Shown here: positions 1-5,985 of the stretch, in pieces
Numbering within the stretch: the stretch's first letter is position 1
Layout of the letters: each line of letters opens with the position of its first letter
Source of the DNA: Desulfobacterales bacterium
Lineage (GTDB): Bacteria; Desulfobacterota; Desulfobacteria; Desulfobacterales; JAUCGF01
Length of the DNA: 6,351 nt
Assembly: GCA_029940345.1 (NCBI GenBank)
Contig: JAOZRC010000329.1
Coordinates: forward strand, 1-6,351
Direction of reading: 5' to 3'
Notes under the pieces: generated by a model
Seen by the model: only the letters and a program-made list of their open reading frames with translations
Told to the model about the DNA's origin: nothing
Database searches by the model: none
Position numbers and translations under genes: made by a program

Positions 1-50
1 TGAGGAACGAAACCTGACGAATACAGGCTGATGTCAGGTTTCGTTCCTCA
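1..50. repeat. Perfect 18-bp inverted repeat (palindromic intergenic repeat)
   Basis: Arms at 1-18 (TGAGGAACGAAACCTGAC) and 33-50 are exact reverse complements around a 14-base spacer. The repeat sits 32 bases past the stop of the leftward oadB-like gene, so it would fold in that transcript. No T-run is visible on the readable side, so a Rho-independent terminator role cannot be claimed. The right arm plus its flank (TTTCGTTCCTCAACCCAACC) resembles, from memory, a palindromic repeat scattered through intergenic DNA of many bacteria. That resemblance is recollection, not a search result. The element may continue left of the window. Confidence 0.8.
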
Positions 51-82
51 ACCCAACCTACGATTTAAATGGTTGTACGGCA

Positions 83-1216
83 TTATCCGATATACATAAA
101 ACTCCACAAAACACCGGCCGCAATGGCTGAACCGATAACGCCGGAAGAGTTGCAGGCCATGGCATGCATCAACAGGAAATTCGTGCGGTCTTCGCGCTGT
201 CCCATGAGATGAACCTCGCGGGCTGATCCGGGAACCGCCGACACCCCGGCCGCACCCAGAAGCGGATTGATTTTATCTTTCAAGAACAGATTTAAAAATT
301 TAGCAAAAAGCAGACCGGCGGCGGTGGCCATACTGAAAGCCAAAGCGCCCAGACAAAAGATACCGATTGCTTTGGGCGTTAAAAAAACATTGGCCTGTGT
401 ACTGGCGCCAACGCTTAATCCCAAAAAGATCGTGGCTGTGTCTACAATGGAGGTGCTTGCTGTTTTTGCCAGGCGATTGGTGACGCCGCATTCTTTAAGC
501 AAATTTCCCAGGAACAGCATACCGAGAAGCGGAAGTGCGGTTGGTGCCAGAAAACAGCAAAGTAGAAAACCGACAATCGGAAAAATCACCCGCTCTCTTT
601 TATCAACATTGCGGGGAAGGTCCATTTTTATACGTCGTTCTTCCTTCGTGGTAATAAGACGCATAATCGGCGGTTGAATCACCGGAATAAGCGCCATATA
701 GGAATAAGCGGCAATAGCGATAGGTCCGATAAGGTGCGGTGCTAATTTTGCGGTGAGAAAAATAGACGTCGGGCCGTCGGCACCACCGATAATTGCAATC
801 GAACCCGCTTCTTGGGGGTTAAAACCGAGCGCCAGGGCACCCAATAAGGTGATAAAAATACCTGCTTGAGCAGCGGCGCCGAGCAGCATTAACACCGGCC
901 GCGCCAGCAGGGACGAAAAATCGGTCATAGCCCCGAGTCCCAGGAAAATGATCGACGGATAGAGTCCGGTAGTGACGCCAAAATACAAGTAGTGCAAAAC
1001 GCTGTTGTCTTCGTAAATGCTAAGTCCGAATCCCAAAAATACGGGGATATTGCCGATCAGGATGCCAAAACCGATGGGCACAAGCAATAGCGGCTCATAT
1101 TGTTTGGCAACGCCAAGGTAGATAAAAGTGATGCCGATGATAATCATTATGTAATAGCGATAATCAGCGAGATAAAAACCGGTGTTGTAAAGAAATTTTA
1201 AGAGTAAGTCTTCCAT
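83..1216 (-). CDS. oadB: Sodium-translocating decarboxylase, beta subunit (OadB/MmdB/GcdB family)
   Basis: Integral membrane subunit of the biotin-dependent Na+-pumping decarboxylases (oxaloacetate, methylmalonyl-CoA, glutaconyl-CoA). It decarboxylates carboxybiotin and couples this to Na+ export across the inner membrane. The 377 residues are slightly short for the family. Most of the protein is hydrophobic helices. The hallmark GGADGPTSIF motif (144-153) carries Asp147. Tyr173, Asn317, Gly321, Ser326 and Arg333 fall at the spacing of the Klebsiella OadB functional residues D203, Y229, N373, G377, S382 and R389. The conserved C-terminal block (NPLLGAAGVSAVPGSAREV, then NFLLMHAMACNSSGVIGSA) is intact. 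The ATG start has GAGG a few bases upstream. It lies 32 bases after the gamma-like gene on the same strand, so the two are probably one operon. The substrate cannot be told from beta alone, and the alpha and biotin-carrier subunits are not in view. Confidence 0.95.
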   Translation of the reverse strand: MEDLLLKFLYNTGFYLADYRYYIMIIIGITFIYLGVAKQYEPLLLVPIGFGILIGNIPVFLGFGLSIYEDNSVLHYLYFGVTTGLYPSIIFLGLGAMTDFSSLLARPVLMLLGAAAQAGIFITLLGALALGFNPQEAGSIAIIGGADGPTSIFLTAKLAPHLIGPIAIAAYSYMALIPVIQPPIMRLITTKEERRIKMDLPRNVDKRERVIFPIVGFLLCCFLAPTALPLLGMLFLGNLLKECGVTNRLAKTASTSIVDTATIFLGLSVGASTQANVFLTPKAIGIFCLGALAFSMATAAGLLFAKFLNLFLKDKINPLLGAAGVSAVPGSAREVHLMGQREDRTNFLLMHAMACNSSGVIGSAIAAGVLWSFMYIG

Positions 1217-1248
1217 AAATCAGTCCTCATTCGATTAGTTAGATCCGA

Positions 1249-1674
1249 TTAGATAGTTGGGGATTGCCATACGAAAAAACCATCACCGGCAGGAACAAGT
1301 AAGTTAGCGTCACGCAAGTAATTGATCGTCAAATGAGGATGGGGGAAATCCTCTTTTTCAGCCGCTTTAAGCAGGTCGGCTAACAAAAATGGTTTATCCT
1401 TAGATTTAATCAAAGGGGCGAAAAGGGAAGTCGCTTTAGCGATATCCTTAGGCAGGTTCAGATATGGCAGCCGTATATCCGCTTTCGTTTCTTTTGCGGC
1501 CGTCATTTTCATGGCTGCATCCTTCTTGGCCTTTCTTTTATCAAAAATAGTGAACACCTTGTGTATCTGTGAGATGGCTAAAGACAGAAGCACCAATCCT
1601 GAAAAAACAATGCAAACGCCCATCAGCGACATTGCCCATCCGTCATTTGCTGCGATAGCTTGAAAGCCGTACAC
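1249..1674 (-). CDS. oadG: OadG-like sodium pump decarboxylase gamma subunit, with C-terminal extension
   Basis: Small membrane-anchoring gamma subunit expected to hold the beta subunit and the soluble alpha/biotin part together. I choose the GTG at 1674 (141 residues: V-Y-G-F-Q...) over an in-frame ATG at 1743. A perfect AAGGAGG lies six bases before the GTG, whereas the extra 23 codons have no such site and read as unlike the family. Residues 17-36 form one transmembrane helix (SLMGVCIVFSGLVLLSLAIS) followed by basic residues, typical of OadG. Residues 46-66 are Lys/Ala-rich. Residues 75-141 form a compact region with helix-helix-strand character (LLADLLKAAEKEDF, then INYLRDANLLVP, then GFFVWQ) that looks like a winged-helix-type fold rather than the usual Ala/Pro-rich tail. 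This last point is inference. Gene order gamma then beta matches known decarboxylase operons. Assignment of the N-terminal half is good; the role of the C-terminal half is unknown. Confidence 0.82.
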   Translation of the reverse strand: MYGFQAIAANDGWAMSLMGVCIVFSGLVLLSLAISQIHKVFTIFDKRKAKKDAAMKMTAAKETKADIRLPYLNLPKDIAKATSLFAPLIKSKDKPFLLADLLKAAEKEDFPHPHLTINYLRDANLLVPAGDGFFVWQSPTI

Positions 1675-1680
1675 TTGTAA

Positions 1681-1687
1681 CCTCCTT
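1681..1687 (-). promoter_or_regulatory. Strong ribosome binding site that sets the oadG GTG start
   Basis: Read on the minus strand this is AAGGAGG, six bases (TTACAA) before GTG at 1674. It lies inside the longer ATG-initiated reading frame, so that frame is very probably over-extended. Confidence 0.85.
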
Positions 1688-1799
1688 ATTGATATAAAAT
1701 ATTTAAAGCTTAAAAAAGCTGCGCAAAAATGAATAATTGCCAACTGTTTTGAAATTTATCACCTTTTTCATTAATGGCAGCATCCATAACTTTTTACTA

Positions 1800-1904
1800 T
1801 TACATTTTAATAAGTTTAATATCAAGCTCTTGTTTAACTTTTTTTGCACCTCTGCCTGGCTTCATTTTTATAAAAATATTCCGTATGACAGGAATACTGA
1901 TCAA
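1800..1904 (-). CDS. Possible small basic protein or leader peptide (34 codons, TTG start)
   Basis: Minus-strand AAAGGAGG at 1920-1913 is one of the best Shine-Dalgarno sequences in the window and has no long gene behind it. Two readings are possible. A TTG at 1904, eight bases from AGGAGG, opens a 34-residue frame that is hydrophobic at first (ISIPVIRNIF) and then basic (KMKPGRGAKKVKQELD). An ATG at 1908, four bases from AGGAGG, opens a 24-residue frame ending at 1834. The TTG frame has the better spacing and a more protein-like composition. I recognise no family. It could be a leader peptide for oadG-oadB, a small membrane-associated protein, or the remnant of a lost gene. Confidence 0.3.
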   Translation of the reverse strand: MISIPVIRNIFIKMKPGRGAKKVKQELDIKLIKM

Positions 1905-1952
1905 TCATGATTCCTCCTTTAATTATAGTATGGCCTGAGTTTATATTCCTAT

Positions 1953-2072
1953 GGAATGGGGACAAAATAACTTACCCATTTTCAGAAGAGGAGTGCAAAC
2001 TTCAGTTTGCGTCACAGCATCGCAAACTGAAGTTTGCACTCCGGAATGGGGAAGTTATTTCGTCCCCGTTCC
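1953..2072. repeat. Nested palindromic element, MITE/REP-like
   Basis: The core is a perfect 22-bp inverted repeat, arms 1990-2011 and 2021-2042, around a nine-base loop (TCACAGCAT). The left arm begins GGAGTGCAAACTTCAG. Outside it is an imperfect second inverted repeat: GGAATGGGGAC at 1953-1963 pairs with GTCCCCGTTCC at 2062-2072, and the AAATAACTT-type stretches inside also pair. TAT flanks both ends (1950-1952 and 2073-2075), which could be a short target duplication, though three bases may be chance. There is no transposase here; I infer a non-autonomous element moved in trans. The palindrome would form a strong hairpin in the leftward HAD transcript and might end it. A 63-codon plus-strand frame across it is a by-product of the repeat. 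Confidence 0.85.
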
Positions 2073-2872
2073 TATGATTGCTTATTATGAAGCAGACAAT
2101 TCACCATTTCGGCAAAGCCGTGTCCACCGCTGTTTTTGGTAATCCAGGTAGGCAATGAATCAATCTCGTCTTTAAAATCAAGAACGTTGGCAACGCCCAC
2201 AGAATTGGGAAAGAAAGCGAACATCGGCGCGTCATTGGGAGAATCGCCACAATAAATGACCTGATGTTTTATTTTTTCCAAATCACATTGAAAACACTCC
2301 TTGAACATCAGGCGCGTCATTGCCAGCTTGTCATAGTCGCCAAACCAGCCGTTGACATGGATTGAGCTGATTTTGGCCGTAGCGCCGGCATCTGAAAAAA
2401 GATGAACAATTCTGTGAATATCTTTTTTCGGCAAAGCGGGGACATCTTCACAGAAATCAATGGCCAGGTCAGCCTCACGATAGGATTGGTCAGCGGAAAT
2501 CCGGCATCCGGGTACATCTTGCAGAATTTTATCTTTTAGCTGATCCAATCGACGCTGGTCCGCTTGCCGCTGCAAAGCCGTTTTCCAATAACGCCGGTGC
2601 AGTTTTTTTTGGCGCTCATCATAACAGAAATAAAAAGCGCCATTTTCACCGACGACGCCGTCAACTGGCCACATTCGGGCGATATGGTCGCACCATCCGG
2701 CAGGTCGTCCGGTAATCGGAATGACATAACAGTTCGCCCGTTTTAATTTATCCATGGCAGCAAACGCATCCGCAACAAGGCGGCCTTTGAAGGTCAGGGT
2801 GTCATCAATATCGGTTAAAATATACTGAATCAGAGATCGGCTGCTTTGGGGGAATTGTTCAAATGGCAACAT
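2072..2872 (-). CDS. HAD-superfamily phosphatase, subclass IIB (Cof/MPGP-like)
   Basis: Predicted cytoplasmic Mg2+-dependent phosphohydrolase of 266 residues, a usual size for HAD-IIB. Motif I is D21-I-D23-D-T (nucleophile Asp21, acid/base Asp23). Motif II is ITGRP with Thr54. Motif III is probably Lys182 (DKLAM). Motif IV is G209-D210-S-P-N213-D214. The cap between about 75 and 180 starts with the IIB-type GENGAFYF segment. All catalytic residues are present, so the gene looks functional. The natural substrate is unknown; sugar phosphates or mannosyl-3-phosphoglycerate-type compounds are family possibilities. The ATG start has AGGATGAGG seven bases upstream. It diverges from the cyclase gene across 117 bp. 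Its TAG stop takes its last base from the edge of the adjoining palindrome, so the C-terminus (LLHNKQS) may have been altered by that insertion. Confidence 0.9.
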   Translation of the reverse strand: MLPFEQFPQSSRSLIQYILTDIDDTLTFKGRLVADAFAAMDKLKRANCYVIPITGRPAGWCDHIARMWPVDGVVGENGAFYFCYDERQKKLHRRYWKTALQRQADQRRLDQLKDKILQDVPGCRISADQSYREADLAIDFCEDVPALPKKDIHRIVHLFSDAGATAKISSIHVNGWFGDYDKLAMTRLMFKECFQCDLEKIKHQVIYCGDSPNDAPMFAFFPNSVGVANVLDFKDEIDSLPTWITKNSGGHGFAEMVNCLLHNKQS

Positions 2873-2899
2873 TAAAAAACCTCATCCTAAGAATATATC

Positions 2900-2927
2900 T
2901 TGATTCATAACAAAAATATAGTATAAT
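2900..2927 (+). promoter_or_regulatory. Sigma-70-type promoter for the cyclase gene
   Basis: TTGATT (2900-2905) is followed after 16 bases by a consensus TATAAT (2922-2927). Initiation is expected near 2934, giving a leader of about 55 bases ending in AAGGAG (2977-2982), seven bases before the ATG. The perfect -10 and near-consensus -35 suggest moderate to strong basal activity. Confidence 0.65.
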
Positions 2928-2948
2928 CAGCATACTTTGTAAAATCAA
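2920..2948 (-). promoter_or_regulatory. Sigma-70-type promoter for the HAD phosphatase gene
   Basis: On the minus strand TTGATT (2948-2943) is followed after 17 bases by TATACT (2925-2920). Initiation is expected near 2913, giving a leader of about 40 bases. Its -10 overlaps the -10 of the rightward cyclase promoter by four bases, so the two promoters should compete for polymerase. Confidence 0.6.
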
Positions 2949-2958
2949 CATACATTGT
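2925..2958. repeat. Imperfect 16-bp tandem direct repeat in the divergent promoter region
   Basis: AATCAGCATACTTTGT (2925-2940) recurs as AATCAACATACATTGT (2943-2958), two mismatches in sixteen, offset by 18 bases. The first copy overlaps the cyclase -10 and its predicted start site. The second covers the -35 of the opposing HAD promoter. The position suits an operator for a regulator acting on both genes. No known family consensus was recognised, so function is inferred from position. Confidence 0.5.
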
Positions 2959-2989
2959 TTATCAGGATTTACAATAAAGGAGATGAATA

Positions 2990-4768
2990 ATGACCGGAAC
3001 TGAAAAAGCGTCTGACATATCATCGGATGAAATCCTTGAGATTGACCGGCTTACAGATAATTTTATTGACACCTATTATCGGGGTGATCTGCAATCCGTA
3101 CAGCAAGACCTGCTCAATGAATTAACCCCCCAATTACCCCTGGAGGCAACCTTTATTCACCACATCGCACCTCGCACATTTGATGGACAAGACCGAAAAT
3201 ATATCACGCTATTCAGTGAGGGGCTATCGAATTCTTTGCGACAGGCAGTTGAAAAGGTGATTGCGGATACCCGTTCCGCTATGGAAGCGTCGAAAACGCA
3301 CTTTTCAGCAAAAATCAACGATGACGTTTACGTTTGCGGCATACTTATGCATCTTGGCCAGGAGCGCAATTTTATCGGTATCGTGGGGGGTGTCACTTCA
3401 GGACAGCCTACGGATAACCAATTGTGCCTTTTACGTCAGATCGGATCCCGGTTGGACACCTGCATACGATCGAAAACAATGTCGGATGAACGCCACACGG
3501 TTCTCAGCAAAGTCAATAAAATCTTACATAAAAAAGGGATCAAAGGTATTGGCAAGGTGCTGCTTTTACTCACAGAATTAACTGGCATGTCAAAAGGTGC
3601 GGTTGTTTTTATCGAGGACGAAGCCTCTCCAGAGGTGCCGATCCATGGAAGTAAAATTGGATTTATTTACGTTCAGGACAGACAAATTGTTCACAGGGAA
3701 AAAGCGATCAAAGAGCTAAACCTGAGTTTAGGCCATGCGCTGATTAACTATGATATTAACGGAATCGCGGATTCCAATACCGGTATGCGTATCCTTGGCA
3801 TCCTTCAGCGAAACGACAAGACCGGCGAGGAAAACCGTCTCCCATATCATTGTAAGGATTTGGTCAACCGGCAGGCCGATGAACCTTATAATGTCGGAAA
3901 ACTGTTTTTAACCGGTGAACGGGAGATGGATCCCACTGATTTAAGTGTAATGGAGGCGGCCGGGCTTCAAATTGACACCCGTATCACCAACTATCACGAA
4001 CAGAAAAAGGCGTTAGGACGTTCGCTTCATCCGGATCAGATTGACTTTTTTTTAACCTATCCCAAAATCGCCCGCTGGTTTTTTGAAAATCCACGGGAAG
4101 AAACCATTGCGATGGTGTTTGCCGATATTTGCGGCTATACGGATTTAACGCGCAGACTGGGAAATCCGCGCATAACGATTGAAGGCGCGCGCAACTGGAT
4201 TTTAAAAGAAAAAGAACTGACGCTCAAACATGGCGGCTTTTTTGATAAAGAGGTGGGTGATTGCGCTGTCAGTCTGTTCGGGCCGCCTTTTTGCGCCATC
4301 AGTTTAGACGCCTTAAAGCGCGTGCAAAGTGTTGAGGAGATCAAAGAACTGATCAGGAACAACCAGTCAGAGCCGCATGTTTACGCCCATCAGGCGGTAA
4401 TGTATGCGCTGGAAAGCCTTGAAATTGTAAAAACCTACGAAATAGGCGAACATCAGCTAAATATCTCCGTTGGCATTGAAGTCGGCGATGTCGCCATCGG
4501 TGACTTGACCGGTGACATCGGTAAATTGACCGCCATGGGAGACAGCATGAATATGGCGGCGCGTCTCCAGGGACTCGCTAAAAATGGTCAAATCATTATC
4601 GGCCCCAATTGCGCCCGGCTGATCCAGGTATATAAAAAGGAATCATACCACAGCGAATTGCCTTTTGATATTCAAGAATCCGGGCAGGCCAGTTTGAAAG
4701 GTTATGCGGATTTGATAACCTATTACCTGGTAACGCCCAAGAAAGATATTAAACTGTTTTTTTTATAG
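2990..4768 (+). CDS. Class III adenylate cyclase with N-terminal GAF-type sensor domains
   Basis: Predicted soluble signalling enzyme of 592 residues making cAMP from ATP. Residues 1-165 and 168-340 look like two sensor modules. The second, ending GKLFLTGEREMDPTDLSVME and then a helical linker, is GAF-like; the first is more diverged. The linker NYHEQKKALGRSLHPDQIDFFL leads into the catalytic domain (about 372-582). All six expected catalytic positions are present: metal Asp379 (FADICGY) and Asp424, adenine-specifying Lys420 (KEVGD) and Thr514 (LTAMGD), and transition-state Asn521 and Arg525 (GDSMNMAARL). The Lys/Thr pair favours ATP over GTP. The closing ASLKGYADLITYYLV matches the usual C-terminal strand. 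About 25 extra residues (roughly 436-463) follow the FGPP turn compared with typical bacterial cyclases. There is no signal peptide or membrane helix. AAGGAG precedes the ATG by seven bases. The effector sensed by the GAF modules is unknown. Confidence 0.92.
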   Translation: MTGTEKASDISSDEILEIDRLTDNFIDTYYRGDLQSVQQDLLNELTPQLPLEATFIHHIAPRTFDGQDRKYITLFSEGLSNSLRQAVEKVIADTRSAMEASKTHFSAKINDDVYVCGILMHLGQERNFIGIVGGVTSGQPTDNQLCLLRQIGSRLDTCIRSKTMSDERHTVLSKVNKILHKKGIKGIGKVLLLLTELTGMSKGAVVFIEDEASPEVPIHGSKIGFIYVQDRQIVHREKAIKELNLSLGHALINYDINGIADSNTGMRILGILQRNDKTGEENRLPYHCKDLVNRQADEPYNVGKLFLTGEREMDPTDLSVMEAAGLQIDTRITNYHEQKKALGRSLHPDQIDFFLTYPKIARWFFENPREETIAMVFADICGYTDLTRRLGNPRITIEGARNWILKEKELTLKHGGFFDKEVGDCAVSLFGPPFCAISLDALKRVQSVEEIKELIRNNQSEPHVYAHQAVMYALESLEIVKTYEIGEHQLNISVGIEVGDVAIGDLTGDIGKLTAMGDSMNMAARLQGLAKNGQIIIGPNCARLIQVYKKESYHSELPFDIQESGQASLKGYADLITYYLVTPKKDIKLFFL

Positions 4769-4975
4769 CACGCCGGTAAAAAGATGCGCCGCTTTACCAG
4801 CCTGCGGTTAGTGCTTGTATAGGCTTTCATAATTGAATTACTTGCTGCCAAGTAAGTTACGCCAAAACCAATTAGATTTAATGACTTACTTTTATTAAAA
4901 AAATTGGGCTAATGGCCAAATAAAAAACTCGTTACAAGATGTGTCCCCCATTCTGTTGGCAGTCTAAATTACCAG
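4769..4975. other. Intergenic region between the cyclase and the decayed RM gene
   Basis: No gene or clear terminator. A short stem GGTAAA/TTTACC (4775-4780, 4793-4798) follows the cyclase stop but has no T-run. A second eight-base stem AAGTAAGT/ACTTACTT (4850-4857, 4884-4891) has a 26-base loop and a short T-rich tail and could be a weak terminator. GTCCCCCATTCT (4943-4954) resembles the outer end of the palindrome at 1953-2072 and may be a relic of a related repeat. There is no good ribosome binding site before 4976. Confidence 0.4.
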
Positions 4976-5971
4976 ATGGAAAAAACAGTGTCAGCAAATT
5001 TCAAGCTGTATGTCAGAAACATCGAAAAAGCTCTCAAAGCAGGCAATGCCACAGAACACACTCATCGACCCGCATTCAAAGCCTTAATAGAGTCTTTTGT
5101 TCGCACATTATTGCCACCAATGAACCCAAACGGATTGCCTGTGGCGCACCCGACTATATTATTACTCGTCATGATGTAACCGTAGGGTATATTGAAGCCA
5201 AAGACGTAGGCAAATCCCTCCATGAAACAGAACGCTCCGACCAGCTAAAACGGTATCGCTGCGCCCTTGATAATCTCATTTTGACCGATTATCTTGAATT
5301 TCGCTGGTATGTCCGATGGCGATTTACGTCAGGAAGCCCGGTTGGCCCATATCCGATCCGGCAGCAAGCTCAAAGTCGAAAAGGGCGGCGTCAAGGGAGT
5401 TGAGAAAGTGCTGCGCAATTTTTTGTTTCACAAACCACAGGGAATTAGCACGCCCAAAGACCTTGCCGAACGAATGGCGTGTCTCACACATATTATTCGT
5501 GATATCATCATCGCTGCTTTTGAAACCAGGTGCGCATCAATGCTGTTACAAGGATGGCGAGACGCATTTGCCAAGGTCTTGATTGCCGATTTGAACTTGC
5601 CGGAAAAAACCCCCGACTTTGCCGATATGTTTGCCCAGACATTGGCCTATGGCTTGTTCACCGCCCGCGTTATGGACCCTGTGCCGGGCACCTTTACCCG
5701 GCAAGAAGCACAATATCTTATTCCCAAATCCAACCCGTTTTTGCGAGATTTTTTTATTCAAATAACCGGCCCTCAACTTGATGACGAACCTTTTGCCAGT
5801 TTTGTCGATGATCTGGTTCTTATGCTGGCAAACACCGATATGGCCGCGGTGCTGGACGACTTTGGCCGCCGCACCAAGCGGAAAGACCCTGTTGTTCACT
5901 TTTACGAAACGTTTTTAAATGAAATAATATTGATTCGATCAGAAATATCAGTGAGTTATAACAGTCAATGA
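4976..5971 (+). pseudogene. Truncated, frameshifted N-terminal part of a Type IIG/ISP-like restriction-modification protein
   Basis: Three consecutive segments read as one protein of about 331 residues if two frameshifts are repaired. Segment one (4976 to about 5098) carries GNATEHTHRPAFKALIES. After a lost base near the T4 run at 5095-5098 the frame continues with ATNEPKRIACGAPDYI and GYIEAKDVG, then ILTDYLEFRWYV. After a gained base at the CC of 5313-5314 it continues with DGDLRQEARLAHI, DMFAQTLAYGLFTARV and RRTKRKDPVVHFYETFLNE. These are known landmarks of the N-terminal half of large fused nuclease-methyltransferases. The nuclease core is retained as Pro59-Asp60 and Glu74-x-Lys76 (PD-(D/E)XK). 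Similarity stops near 5920, just where the family normally runs into the methyltransferase domain. The last 15 or so codons look unrelated. With no methylase, no ribosome binding site and two frameshifts, it is most likely dead. Single-base assembly errors could mimic the frameshifts but not the truncation. Confidence 0.85.
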
Positions 5972-5985
5972 TGATTAATGAAAAA

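Larger units (their letters stand above)
1675..1952. other. Intergenic leader region upstream of oadG
   Basis: AT-rich stretch between the phosphatase-flanking palindrome and oadG. It contains one candidate small ORF (1800-1904, minus) with a strong ribosome binding site. It also holds a TATAAT on the minus strand at 1927-1922 with no convincing -35, and a weak TTGATA (1825-1820) 17 bases before TAATAG (1802-1797). No riboswitch or protein-binding palindrome was recognised. The true promoter of the decarboxylase pair is not settled. Confidence 0.5.

Noticed and set aside
267..677. 136-codon plus-strand frame opposite oadB
   Set aside because: It is antisense to a well-supported membrane protein gene, with no ribosome binding site and no recognisable domains.
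1797..1825. Promoter for oadG (TTGATA, 17 bases, TAATAG, minus strand)
   Set aside because: The -35 and spacing are good but the -10 matches at only three of six positions, and the AT-rich context makes this likely by chance.
1922..1927. Minus-strand TATAAT as a promoter
   Set aside because: There is no recognisable -35 or extended -10. A start seven bases downstream would fall inside the ribosome binding site of the small ORF.
1951..2142. 63-codon plus-strand reading frame
   Set aside because: It spans the palindromic element and then runs antisense over the HAD gene. Its composition comes from the repeat, and there is no ribosome binding site.
4775..4798. Rho-independent terminator after the cyclase
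   Set aside because: The stem has only six base pairs with a 12-base loop and no T-run. The T8 run at 4757-4764 lies before the stem and inside the coding sequence.
4939..5403. 154-codon reading frame as an independent gene
   Set aside because: Only the middle part (about 5100-5312) resembles the RM family. Its start and end are out-of-frame readings of the decayed gene at 4976-5971.
5546..5899. 117-codon minus-strand frame
   Set aside because: It is antisense to the RM remnant, whose plus-strand reading carries clear family landmarks; there is no independent support.
5294..5971. 225-codon TTG-started frame as an independent gene
   Set aside because: It is the third segment of the frameshifted RM remnant. 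The TTG falls inside conserved family sequence and has no ribosome binding site.
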